Source: Pseudomonadota bacterium
GTDB lineage: Bacteria > Pseudomonadota > Alphaproteobacteria > Rhizobiales > Phreatobacteraceae
Direction of reading: 5' to 3'
DNA length: 55,527 bases
NCBI GenBank assembly: GCA_020161695.1
Contig: JAIUOO010000029.1
Coordinates: forward strand, 1 to 55,527
The notes beneath the pieces are model-generated. The model worked only from the letters and a program-made list of their open reading frames with translations, did not search any database and had not been told where the DNA came from. Both the position numbers and the translations under genes were made by a program. Below, one piece after another: positions 18,481 to 26,594 of this stretch (positions within the stretch are counted from its first letter, which is position 1; each line of letters begins with the position of its first letter).

Positions 18481-19599
18481 TCAGCGGCTGGCGACGACGC
18501 GCACGCGCTGGCTCTCGTCGAGCTTGTGGACGCCGAGAGCGACCACCTTGTCGCCCTCGGCGACGCCCTCGGCGATGAGCACTTCGCGGCCGTCATAGCC
18601 GGCGACCGTCACCGGCTTCAGCGTCAGCCTGCCGGTGGCCGCGTCGACCACGAAGACCGAGGGGCCGCGCCCTTCCGAATAGAGCGCGGAGATGGGGAGG
18701 CGAGCCACGCGGGCGGACGCGGGCTCGCCGACCGCGACGGTCGCCGTCATACCTATGACGACACCGTCATCGGCGTCCTGAATGGTGAAGCGGGCCTGGA
18801 AGGTCCGGGTCGCCGGATCGGCCGAGGCGGCGAATTCGCGCAGGGTGGCGCGATAGGTCTTGCCGGCATTCGACCAAAGCGAGACGGTCGGCTGGCCGGT
18901 GCGCACATGCTCGATCAGCGCCTCCGGGATGGCGACCACGGCCTCGCGCTCGCCCGACCGGGCAAGGCGGATCACCGGCGTGCCGGCCGCGACCACCTGA
19001 CCGGGCTCGGCCAGGGTCGCCGTCACGACGCCGTCTGCATCGGCAACGAGCGCGGCATAGGCAAGCTGGTTGTCGGCGAGGTCCAGGGCGCGACGGGCAC
19101 GGTCGAGACGGCCACGGGCGTCGGCGCTGCGGGCGAGCTGGGTATCCAGCGTCGCCTGCGTCGCCCAGCCGGCGACGCGCAGGTCCTGCGTGCGCTTGTC
19201 CTGCGCCAGCGAGGAATTGAGGTTCACCTGCGCTGCGGTCAGTTCGGCCTCGGCCTGCTCGCGCTGGAGCGTGAGGTCGGCCGCGTCGAGCCGGGCCAGC
19301 GGCTGGCCGCGGGTGACGCGCTCGCCCTGCTGCACCAGCCGCTCGGCGATCTTGCCGGCGACGCGGAACCCGAGATCGCTCTCGATGCGCGGGCGCACGG
19401 TGCCGACGAAGCTGCGTTCGCGGTTGCGCGGTCCATAGGTGACCGTTTCGGTCACCACGGCGCGGGCTGCCGCCTCCGGTTTGGCCTCGGTGCTTGCATT
19501 GCCGTCGGTGCAGGCGGCAAGGCCGAGGGCCAGAAGCGAGACGAGCGCCATGGAGCGGATGGCGGCGGGGGAGGTAGAACCGAAGACGCTGGACGACAT
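18481..19599 (-). CDS. RND efflux periplasmic adaptor lipoprotein (membrane fusion protein)
   Basis: 372 residues. The leader ends in the lipobox LGLAAC with Cys30, so the protein should be lipid-anchored. It then shows the half-motif GERVTRGQPLARLD of the lipoyl domain, an alpha-helical hairpin (roughly residues 115-170), a second lipoyl half and beta-barrel domains. It links the RND pump to an outer-membrane channel. The ATG at 19599 is chosen because it directly precedes the leader. The TetR gene ends 11 bases upstream. Confidence 0.88.
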   Translation of the reverse strand: MSSSVFGSTSPAAIRSMALVSLLALGLAACTDGNASTEAKPEAAARAVVTETVTYGPRNRERSFVGTVRPRIESDLGFRVAGKIAERLVQQGERVTRGQPLARLDAADLTLQREQAEAELTAAQVNLNSSLAQDKRTQDLRVAGWATQATLDTQLARSADARGRLDRARRALDLADNQLAYAALVADADGVVTATLAEPGQVVAAGTPVIRLARSGEREAVVAIPEALIEHVRTGQPTVSLWSNAGKTYRATLREFAASADPATRTFQARFTIQDADDGVVIGMTATVAVGEPASARVARLPISALYSEGRGPSVFVVDAATGRLTLKPVTVAGYDGREVLIAEGVAEGDKVVALGVHKLDESQRVRVVASR

Positions 19600-19610
19600 G
19601 AGGGCTGTCC

Positions 19611-20213
19611 TCAGACTTTCAGAGCGCGAATTGCGAATTGGGTCAGGCGGCGGGTCTGCTCGTCGAGGTCGAACAGCGTCGCGCACTGCTCGATCAGCGA
19701 GGGGTGGAAAACGGTGACGTGGCACTGCTTGAACGACCAGGCGGCCTCGACCGGGTCGCGCACGACGAACTCTCCGGCCGCCATGCCGTCCTGAATGACC
19801 TCGGCGAACAGCGCCACGAGGGTCTCCAGATGGGCCTTGATGACGTGCCAGTTCTCCTTGATGGCCGCTTCGACCATGTCGTGCAGCCGCTTCTCGTCGA
19901 ACATCTGCGACTTGTTGAACTGGTGGATGGTCATGGTCATCCGCGCGAGACGCTCGGAGGCCGGCGCCTGCTTCTCCGCGACGATCTCGCGCAGATGCTC
20001 ATGGCAATTGTCGAGAAGGCGGCTGGCGATCTCCTCGCAGATCGAGGATTTCGACGGGAAGAACCGATAGACATTGGCGGGGCTCATGCCGAGCGTCCCG
20101 GCAATGTCCGCGACCGCCGTCTTGCCATAGCCAACCCGGCGGAAGTGCTCCTCGGCGGTTTCGAGGATGCGCTCGCGGGTCTCGTCTGCGGTGAGGCGGG
20201 TCTTGAGGGTCAT
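19611..20213 (-). CDS. TetR family regulator of the RND operon
   Basis: 200 residues. The helix-turn-helix is clear in TAVADIAGTLGMSPANVYRFFPSKSSICEEIA (about residues 33-64, with the YRFFPSK signature). The C-terminal three-quarters is the helical ligand-binding and dimerisation domain. It is the first gene of the operon with the adaptor and pump, so it most likely represses its own operon and is released by a pump substrate. The start is the ATG at 20213; the longer frame would include the AT-rich operator-like region. Confidence 0.85.
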   Translation of the reverse strand: MTLKTRLTADETRERILETAEEHFRRVGYGKTAVADIAGTLGMSPANVYRFFPSKSSICEEIASRLLDNCHEHLREIVAEKQAPASERLARMTMTIHQFNKSQMFDEKRLHDMVEAAIKENWHVIKAHLETLVALFAEVIQDGMAAGEFVVRDPVEAAWSFKQCHVTVFHPSLIEQCATLFDLDEQTRRLTQFAIRALKV

Positions 20214-20240
20214 GGCTGTCGGTTGGTGAGGCCTGAAAAT

Positions 20241-20276
20241 TGATGACTGATGATTTTGGAAATTTATCACTTATCA
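20241..20276. promoter_or_regulatory. Candidate TetR operator/promoter
   Basis: An AT-rich island in GC-rich DNA, 28 bases upstream of the tetR ATG. TGATGACTGATGATTT and AATTTATCACTTATCA form a 16-base inverted repeat with three mismatches around a four-base centre. Position and symmetry suit autoregulation by the TetR protein. Confidence 0.5.
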
Positions 20277-20410
20277 GAAAAACGTCAAGCCCGACCTTCC
20301 CCGGGAGCAGCTCGAAGCGTTAACGAATCCGTGTGGGAGCGCCGGGAAGGCGCACCGAATGCTCCATAACCAATTGAAATACTGTAATAATATCGGACGG
20401 CAACAAAATT

Positions 20411-20436
20411 GGCCCGCCCGGCGAACCGGGCGGGCC
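20411..20436 (-). terminator. Terminator downstream of the CsbD-like gene
   Basis: GGCCCGCCCGG, loop CGAA, CCGGGCGGGCC is a perfect 11-base stem. Read on the minus strand it is followed by AATTTTGTTG, and it lies 61 bases beyond the CsbD-like stop, so it is a convincing intrinsic terminator for that gene. Confidence 0.7.
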
Positions 20437-20497
20437 TGTGGGGCGACGGCACGAGAGCCGGGAAGTCCCGCTTCGGCAATGATCGGCGATTGCGCCG

Positions 20498-20708
20498 CTA
20501 CGACAGCCAGTTCCGGCTGTTGTACCAGATGTCGATCTCGGTCTTCGCCTTGTCCCTGGCGTAGCCGTAGCGCTCCTGGAGCTTGCCCTCGATCTGGTCG
20601 CGGCAGCCGGCAATGACGTCGAGATTATCGTCCGTCAGCTTGGCCCCACTGCTCCTTGACGTTGCCCTGGAGCTGCTTCCAGTTGCCTTCGGCACGGTCC
20701 CGGTTCAT
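20498..20708 (-). pseudogene. CsbD-family stress protein, frameshifted
   Basis: From the ATG at 20708, preceded by GGGAGGA, the frame reads MNRDRAEGNWKQLQGNVKEQ then WG and runs into a stop. One base further on, the second frame continues KLTDDNLDVIAGCRDQIEGK and so on to a stop at 20498. Joined, they make a complete CsbD protein of about 69 residues. The join falls at the GGCCCC/GGGGCC run (20642-20647), so there is a single inserted base. CsbD proteins are small, abundant, general-stress proteins of unknown mechanism. It is either a recent pseudogene or a base-calling error; both gene ends, the ribosome-binding site and the terminator are intact. Confidence 0.85.
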
Positions 20709-20801
20709 CGGAAATCCTCCCTCGGATTGACTGCCCGGATAACCGGCCAGCCCCTTTGGAAGTTTCGCCGGTAGAGCGAAAACACATGACGCGATAACGG
20801 G

Positions 20802-21863
20802 TTACCGCTTTTCGCCGCGCAGCCGTCCCACGATACCTGTGGGGAAGAAATAGACGCTGAGCACGAACAGGACACCGAGCAGCAGGAGCCAGCGGTCGGG
20901 GTGCAGGAGCTTCGGCAGCAGCGGGATGCCCTCGGTCGCGGCCGAGGCGGTGCCCATCAGCTTCTGCAGGTAGTTCTGCGCCACGATGAACAGCGTCGCG
21001 CCGACCACCGCGCCATACATCGTGCCCATGCCGCCGATCACCACCATCAGGAGGATGTCGAGCATGATGGCGAAGGACAGCGTCGTGTCGGGGCCGGTAT
21101 AGCGCAGCCAGATGGCGCTCATCGCGCCGGCCAGCACCGCCATCGCGGCGGCGAGGCAGTTGGCGACCGTACGGTAGTAGACGACGCGGTAGCCGAGGGC
21201 CTCGGCGCGCATGTCGTTCTCGCGGATCGCCTGCAGCACGCGCCCGAACGGCGAATTGACCACGCGCAGCGCCAGCAGGAACAGGACGACCGCCGAGATG
21301 AAGACGAGATAATAGGCGAGGATGCGCCCGTTGATCGTCACGCCGAAGACCGGCGCCTCGAACAGCCGGAAGCCCGGTCGCAGCACTGGCGGCACCGAGA
21401 AGGAGCGGCCGTCCTCGCCGCCGGTATATTCGGAGAACTGCGTCGCGAGGATCAGGAAGGCCGAAGCAACCGCCAGCGTGATCATCGCGTAGAAGATCGC
21501 CCGCACGCGCAGCGACAGGAGCCCGATCAGGAAAGCCAGGACGACCGCCACCATGAGCGCGATCAGGATGCCGATCGCCAGAACGCCCCAGCTCGCTCCG
21601 AAGGCGTAGAGCCCGAGGCCGACGCCATAGCCGCCGATGCCGAAGAACATGGTGTGGGCGAAGGAGACGATGCCGGTATAGCCGAGCAGCAGGTCGTAGC
21701 TCGCCACCAGCACGATGAAGATGCAGATCTTGGCGGCCGTGTTGATCGCGGCCGCCCCCGAGAACAGGAACGGCGCGAAGGCGAGGCCGACGAGGATGGC
21801 CACGAGCACGCCCGAGAGGACGCGGCTCTTCGGGTAGTCGCCGGAAAGGAGGCTGTTCAGCAT
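20802..21863 (-). CDS. livM: Branched-chain amino acid-type ABC permease, LivM
   Basis: 353 residues with about ten hydrophobic segments. The LivM marks are SYDLLLGYTGIVSFAHTMFFGIGGY near residue 54, AIRENDMRAEALGYRV near 213 and GGMGTMYGAVVGA near 275. It forms half of the membrane channel of a Liv-type importer. It is the last of five genes transcribed on the minus strand (binding protein, livG, livF, livH, livM), 10 bases after livH. Liv importers in alphaproteobacteria also take up aromatic and other organic acids, so the amino-acid label is only a family name. Confidence 0.88.
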   Translation of the reverse strand: MLNSLLSGDYPKSRVLSGVLVAILVGLAFAPFLFSGAAAINTAAKICIFIVLVASYDLLLGYTGIVSFAHTMFFGIGGYGVGLGLYAFGASWGVLAIGILIALMVAVVLAFLIGLLSLRVRAIFYAMITLAVASAFLILATQFSEYTGGEDGRSFSVPPVLRPGFRLFEAPVFGVTINGRILAYYLVFISAVVLFLLALRVVNSPFGRVLQAIRENDMRAEALGYRVVYYRTVANCLAAAMAVLAGAMSAIWLRYTGPDTTLSFAIMLDILLMVVIGGMGTMYGAVVGATLFIVAQNYLQKLMGTASAATEGIPLLPKLLHPDRWLLLLGVLFVLSVYFFPTGIVGRLRGEKR

Positions 21864-21873
21864 CGTTGCGCCC

Positions 21874-22893
21874 TCACCGCTTGGCGACGGGATAGAGGCC
21901 CTGCGGCCGCCACATCAGGATCGCGACCATCAGCAGGATGTTGGAGGCGAGCGCGATCTTGGGCGCGAGGAAGGCCGTGTAGTTCGCCATCATCGCCACG
22001 AGGATCGCGCCGAGGAAACAGCCGCCGACCGAGCCGAGGCCCCCGATGATGATGACGATGAAGACGAGAACCATGATGTCGCCGCCGATCGCCGCGGTCA
22101 GCGTCTCGCGGTAGAGCGCCCACATCACGCCGCCGAGCCCCGCAAGGGCCGAACCGGCGACGAACACGCCGACGAACAGCCGGCGGATGCGGTAGCCGAG
22201 CGCCTCGACCATCTCGGAATTCTCGACGCCCGCGCGGATCAGGAGGCCGATCTTTGTGCGGTTCAGCACCAGCATCATCGCGACGAACACGACGAGGCCG
22301 ACGATCACGGCGAGGATGCGGAACTTCTCGACCGCGAAGTCGCCGACCACGATGGCGCCGCGCAGCGCCGTCGGCAGGGCCATGGCCTTCTGGTCGCCGC
22401 CCCAGAGGACGTGGATGAGTTGCTCGGCGACGATCAGGCCACCCATGGTGATGAGGATCTGCTTGAGGTGTTGGCCGTAGACCGGCTTGACGATGACCCG
22501 CTCGAAGGCCCAGCCGATCAGGCCCGTGCCGGCCATGGCGACCACGACCGCGAGGCCCAGCGCCATCAGGTTCCAGGCGAGCGAATCCACCTGCACCCAG
22601 CCGGACAGCAGGCCCAGCACCGACAACGCGATATAGGCGCCGACGGCGATGAAGGCGCCGTGGCCGAAATTGAGCACGTCCATCAGGCCGAAGACGAGGG
22701 TCAGGCCCGAGGCGATGACGAAGATCATCATGCCCATGGCGAGCGCGGCGACCGTCAGCGTCACCCAGGTCACGGGATTGCCGATGAAGGGCAGCGCCGC
22801 GGCCGCGAGCACGATGGGCAGCAGGATCGGCAGATAATCCGACTTCACCGAAGGGAGGGTCTCGGCCGGGGTCGAGGTCGTTGCCATGGTCAT
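21874..22893 (-). CDS. livH: Branched-chain amino acid-type ABC permease, LivH
   Basis: 339 residues. The LivH core is plain from GLTLVFGLMDVLNFGHGAFIAVGAY near residue 63, followed by RTKIGLLIRAGVENSEMVEALG near 210 and GGLGSVGGCFLGAI near 295. The protein is longer than usual (about 290) because some 45 residues, including an extra hydrophobic stretch LPILLPIVLAAAALPF, precede the core. The start is the ATG at 22893, 10 bases after the livF stop. It pairs with LivM to form the transmembrane pore. Confidence 0.87.
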   Translation of the reverse strand: MTMATTSTPAETLPSVKSDYLPILLPIVLAAAALPFIGNPVTWVTLTVAALAMGMMIFVIASGLTLVFGLMDVLNFGHGAFIAVGAYIALSVLGLLSGWVQVDSLAWNLMALGLAVVVAMAGTGLIGWAFERVIVKPVYGQHLKQILITMGGLIVAEQLIHVLWGGDQKAMALPTALRGAIVVGDFAVEKFRILAVIVGLVVFVAMMLVLNRTKIGLLIRAGVENSEMVEALGYRIRRLFVGVFVAGSALAGLGGVMWALYRETLTAAIGGDIMVLVFIVIIIGGLGSVGGCFLGAILVAMMANYTAFLAPKIALASNILLMVAILMWRPQGLYPVAKR

Positions 22894-22903
22894 CGCGTCG
22901 CCC

Positions 22904-23626
22904 TCACTGATGCGCGTCGAGCGACAGGCCGAGCAGGCGCTGCTGCAGGGTCTCGTCGCGGGCAAGATCGGCCATCGCGCCGCGATGGACGATGCGGCCG
23001 TCATCCATCACCGCGACATGGTCGCCGAGGCTCGCGGCGAAGCGGAAGTTCTGCTCGACCAGCAGGATCGTCGTCTCGCGCTTCAGCTCCGCGAAAGCCG
23101 TGATCATCGCCTCGATGATGGCCGGGGCGATGCCCTTGGTCGGTTCGTCGATGAGGATCAGCCGCCGCGGCTCGGCGATGGCGCGGGCGATGGCCAACAT
23201 CTGCTTCTGCCCGCCCGAAAGGACGCCAGCCGGCAATTGCCAGAACTTCTTCAGCGCCGGGAACAGCCCGAAGATCCAGTCGAGCCGCGCGGCGTCGACC
23301 GGCCCGGAGCGCGCCGCCAGCGTCATGTTCTCGGCAACCGTCAGGTCGGCGAAGACCGCCATGGTCTCGGGAACGTAGGCGATGCCGCCCTGGGCGATAT
23401 CCGGTGTCGGCATGCCGCCGATGGAGCGCCCGTCGAAGGTGATCGTGCCCTGCGAGGGCTGCCACAGCCCCATGATGGTGCGCAGCGTGGTGGTCTTGCC
23501 CGCGCCGTTGCGGCCGAGCAGCACGGTCATGCCGTCCTTCGGCAGGACCAGGTCCACCCCCTGAAGGATGTGATACTGGCCGATATGGGTGTGGACGCCC
23601 TGAAGGCTCAGCAGCGGCTCAGACAT
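22904..23626 (-). CDS. livF: ABC transporter ATP-binding protein, LivF
   Basis: 240 residues, the LivF size. Walker A GRNGAGKTT lies at 38-46, the signature LSGGQKQMLAIARAI near 138 and Walker B RLILIDEPTKG near 160. It energises uptake together with LivG. Its start overlaps the end of livG by 8 bases, indicating coupled translation. Confidence 0.9.
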   Translation of the reverse strand: MSEPLLSLQGVHTHIGQYHILQGVDLVLPKDGMTVLLGRNGAGKTTTLRTIMGLWQPSQGTITFDGRSIGGMPTPDIAQGGIAYVPETMAVFADLTVAENMTLAARSGPVDAARLDWIFGLFPALKKFWQLPAGVLSGGQKQMLAIARAIAEPRRLILIDEPTKGIAPAIIEAMITAFAELKRETTILLVEQNFRFAASLGDHVAVMDDGRIVHRGAMADLARDETLQQRLLGLSLDAHQ

Positions 23627-24392
23627 GTGCGGCCTCCGCCTTGGGCGCCTGTCCCAGATAGGCCTCCTGCACGACCGGCGAGGCGATCACCGCCGCCGGC
23701 TCGCCATCGGCCACGAGACGGCCGTTGTGCAGCACCACGATGCGGTCGGCGAGCGAGCGCACCACGTCCATCTTGTGCTCGACCAGCAGGATCGTCTTGG
23801 TCCCCTCGTCCTTGAGCTTCTGGATCAGGTCGAGAATGACGGGCACTTCGTCCACCGACATTCCCGCCGTCGGCTCGTCGAACATGAAGACGCGGGGTTC
23901 CAGCGCCATCATGATCGCGACCTCCAGCTTGCGCTTGTCGCCGTGCGGCAGGGCGGCGGCGACGGTGTCGCGCACGCCGGCGAGATTCACCTGTTCGAGA
24001 TAGTGGTCGGCCTTGTCGATCCAGTCGCGGTGCCGCGACCAGAGCGAGAACAGGCTCGCCGCCGCCTTGCCGCGCGCCTGCACCGCCAGGCGGACATTCT
24101 CCGCCACGGTCAGGTTCGGAAAGAGGTTGGTGATCTGGAAAGCGCGGCCGATGCCGCGCTGCGCCCGTCCGGCCGCGCCGAGCGTGGAAATGTCCTCGCC
24201 GTCGAGCATCGTCGTGCCGGACGTCGCCGTGAGCTGGCCGGACATCAGATTGAAATAGGTGGTCTTGCCCGCGCCGTTCGGCCCGACAATGGCCGTCAGC
24301 GTACCGGCATGGAAGGCGCAGGAGACGCTGTCCACGGCGACATGGCCGCCGAACCGGATCGTCAGGTCTCGCGTTTCAAGGACGGGGGGCAT
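23619..24392 (-). CDS. livG: ABC transporter ATP-binding protein, LivG
   Basis: 257 residues. Walker A GPNGAGKTT is at 37-45, and Walker B VFMFDEPTAGMS lies near 170. The signature region reads ALPHGDKRKLEVAIMMAL, a variant of the LSYGxQR loop typical of LivG. It is the second nucleotide-binding subunit of the importer. The start is the ATG at 24392. It is separated from the solute-binding protein gene by a 233-base gap that contains a palindromic repeat, so expression of the two parts may differ. Confidence 0.89.
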   Translation of the reverse strand: MPPVLETRDLTIRFGGHVAVDSVSCAFHAGTLTAIVGPNGAGKTTYFNLMSGQLTATSGTTMLDGEDISTLGAAGRAQRGIGRAFQITNLFPNLTVAENVRLAVQARGKAAASLFSLWSRHRDWIDKADHYLEQVNLAGVRDTVAAALPHGDKRKLEVAIMMALEPRVFMFDEPTAGMSVDEVPVILDLIQKLKDEGTKTILLVEHKMDVVRSLADRIVVLHNGRLVADGEPAAVIASPVVQEAYLGQAPKAEAAHV

Positions 24393-24447
24393 GGCGCGAT
24401 GAATGTCTCGGCTGCGGAGGTCATCGGTTGGCCGGGCCAGCGCCACC

Positions 24448-24571
24448 CGTCACCCCCGGCGAGACCGAAGGCCGAGGGAAGGAGGTCCGGCACCGAGGGC
24501 AGTGGATGCGCGAAGAAGGGCCTGGATCCCCTTCCCCTCCCTCGCTTGCGCTCGGTCGGCCGGGGATGACG
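24448..24571. repeat. Long inverted repeat between the Liv binding-protein gene and livG
   Basis: CGTCACCCCCGGCGAGACCG and, 80 bases on, CGGTCGGCCGGGGATGACG are outer arms; GGCCGAGGGAAGG and CCTTCCCCTCCCTCG are partial inner arms. It is a GTCATCCCCGGC-type intergenic element of the kind I associate with Rhizobiales. Transcribed within the operon, it would fold into a hairpin between the binding-protein and transporter genes and could set their unequal expression. Confidence 0.6.
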
Positions 24572-24625
24572 AAACGGTGCGGTCGCGGCCGGAGCTTTCA
24601 CCCCGGCCGCAATCGCTTCGTCCGG

Positions 24626-25837
24626 TCAGTTCGTGCGGCGGTTGGTGATCGGCAGCGGCATTTCCGACGCCGGGATGGTGCGCACGAGATCGAGGAGGTC
24701 GTTGTCGCGGGCGTTCGGGCGGATGCGGAAGTGATACATTTCCTGCATCGCCTGATGGTCCTCGCGGCGGAAGGTCATCGGCCCCTTCGGCGTCTGGAAG
24801 GTCATGCCCTCCATGGCGGCGATCAGCTTCTCGGTGTCCGGAGCGCCGGCCTTCTCGAGGCCCGCCACCACCGCGGCGGCCGCTGCGAAACCGCCTGCAA
24901 CGAAGAAGTCGGGCGGCGCGCCGTGGCGCTTCTGGTACTCGGCCTTCAGCCAGTCGTTCATCGGGTTACGCGGGAAGTCGTAGTAGTAGTAGATGCCGCC
25001 CTCGGTGCCGGCGAAAGCCTTCCAGGCGTTCATCGCGGGCAGGATGTTGCCGCCCGGCGCCAGCGCGATGTTGAACCGCTCCGGCCGCATGTCCACGAAC
25101 TTCGCCATCGGATGCGCGCCGGCCCAGATGAAGCCGATGATGCGCTTGCCGGGACGGTCGCGCAGCGCCGCGAACAGGCGCTCGGCGAAGGGCGCGAAGT
25201 CGGCGGTGTTACCGGCGGCATATTCCTCCGCGACGATGCGGGCGCGCGGACGGAGCGCGGCAAGGGCTGCCTTGTAAGCGGCGACGCCGTCGCGGCCGAA
25301 GGCGGTGTCGAGGCCCATCATGCCGATGGACACATCCTCGTTCTCCGGCACGGAGGCGGCCGCGGCCAGCGCGTCCTGATAGGACGAGCGTCCCGTGCGG
25401 AAGATATAGCGGTTCCAGCGCGCGCCGGTGATCGAATCCGCCACCGCCGGCTCGACGATGAGGATTTTCTTGGCCTCCTCGGCCACCGGCAGCATGGCGA
25501 GCGCCACCGGCGAGCCGGTCGTGCCCACCGCGATGTCGGCGCGGTCGTCGTTATAGCATTCCTCGAGCAGCGCCTTGCCGCGATCGGGGCGCAGCTGGTC
25601 GTCCTTCACGATGACCTGCAGGCGCATGTTGCCGACCTGATTGGTGCCGCGCGTCAGGAACTCGAGGCCCATCATGAAGCCGACCTCGGTCTGCTTGGCA
25701 TAGGCCTCCAGCGCGCCGGTGCGGCCGGCGATGAGGCAGATCTTCACGTCACGGGTCTGCGCGGCGGCCGGACCGGCGAACGCCGTCACGGCCAGTGCGA
25801 GCGAGGCCGAAGCCAGCGCCAGCGTCTTCCTCAGCAT
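24626..25837 (-). CDS. Liv-type ABC transporter periplasmic substrate-binding protein
   Basis: 403 residues. The signal peptide MLRKTLALASASLALAVTAF ends at PAAAQ. The mature domain begins RDVKICLIAGRTGALEAYAK, as in type I periplasmic binding proteins, and has AEEAKKILIVEPAVADSITG and VSIGMMGLDTAFGRDGVAAY. It belongs to the group of Liv-type receptors linked to aromatic or other carboxylate uptake rather than to Leu/Ile/Val. It lies divergent from the TetR that heads the CoA operon, so uptake and catabolism are probably co-regulated. Confidence 0.87.
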   Translation of the reverse strand: MLRKTLALASASLALAVTAFAGPAAAQTRDVKICLIAGRTGALEAYAKQTEVGFMMGLEFLTRGTNQVGNMRLQVIVKDDQLRPDRGKALLEECYNDDRADIAVGTTGSPVALAMLPVAEEAKKILIVEPAVADSITGARWNRYIFRTGRSSYQDALAAAASVPENEDVSIGMMGLDTAFGRDGVAAYKAALAALRPRARIVAEEYAAGNTADFAPFAERLFAALRDRPGKRIIGFIWAGAHPMAKFVDMRPERFNIALAPGGNILPAMNAWKAFAGTEGGIYYYYDFPRNPMNDWLKAEYQKRHGAPPDFFVAGGFAAAAAVVAGLEKAGAPDTEKLIAAMEGMTFQTPKGPMTFRREDHQAMQEMYHFRIRPNARDNDLLDLVRTIPASEMPLPITNRRTN

Positions 25838-25867
25838 GGGATCCTCCCTGATCCAGAAATTCAAAAC

Positions 25868-25881
25868 TGACACTTGAGTCA
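25868..25881. promoter_or_regulatory. Candidate operator in the liv/tetR divergent promoter
   Basis: TGACACTTGAGTCA is an imperfect 14-base dyad with arms TGAC/GTCA, immediately followed by TGTTTCATGTGAC. It sits between the divergent ATGs at 25837 and 25974 in an AT-richer patch. It could be the TetR binding site; this is pattern only. Confidence 0.4.
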
Positions 25882-25973
25882 TGTTTCATGTGACGCTAGC
25901 CTCGTCACCGAAACGCGTCAAGCGGGAAGGCGGTTCTGAGCCCATCCGGCGAAGAACCGATGACGGAAACGCC

Positions 25974-26594
25974 ATGGCCCACATCGATCCGGCTGGCCCC
26001 CTGCCGGTGCCGAAGACCAAGCGCGGGGAACGCACCCGCCAGAAGATTCTCGACGCGGCCGAACGCGAGATCGGTGTGCGCGGCTTCTCGGACGCCTCCA
26101 TCGCCACGATCACGGCGGAGGCCGAGGTCGCGCAAGGCACATTCTACCTCTATTTCCGCTCCAAGGAGGACGTTCTGCGCGAACTGGTCCTGCTGATGGG
26201 CCGGCGGCTGCGTCACCATCTGAGCCGTGCGATCGTCGGCGCGCCGGACCGGCTGGCTGCGGAGCGCAAGGGCATTCTCGCCTTCCTGCAGTTCATCCGG
26301 GACAATCCCAATCTCTACCGGGTGGTCGCCGAATCGCAGTTCGTGGATGCCGCGGTGCATCGCGCCTATTACGAGGAATTCGCCGAGGGCTACCGGGGTG
26401 GTCTCGAGGAGGCCGCGCGGCGGGGCGAAATCTCTCCCGGCGACGCCGAGGTTCGCGCCTGGGCCCTGATGGGTGTCCACGACATGATCGGCCGGCGCTA
26501 CTCGCTCTACGACGAGAGCGTGCCGCTCGAAGCGGTCGCCGAAGCAGCCTTCGACTTCGTCGCCAACGGCATCGGGCCCAAAAGCCATGCCTGA
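25974..26594 (+). CDS. TetR family regulator of the liv/CoA catabolic cluster
   Basis: 206 residues. The DNA-binding domain is shown by RTRQKILDAAEREIGVRGFS and ASIATITAEAEVAQGTFYLY followed by FRSKEDVLREL. The remainder is the helical effector domain. The start at 25974 avoids a long unstructured extension. It overlaps the first catabolic gene by 8 bases and is divergent from the Liv importer, so it most likely senses the imported acid or its CoA ester and controls both directions. Confidence 0.86.
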   Translation: MAHIDPAGPLPVPKTKRGERTRQKILDAAEREIGVRGFSDASIATITAEAEVAQGTFYLYFRSKEDVLRELVLLMGRRLRHHLSRAIVGAPDRLAAERKGILAFLQFIRDNPNLYRVVAESQFVDAAVHRAYYEEFAEGYRGGLEEAARRGEISPGDAEVRAWALMGVHDMIGRRYSLYDESVPLEAVAEAAFDFVANGIGPKSHA

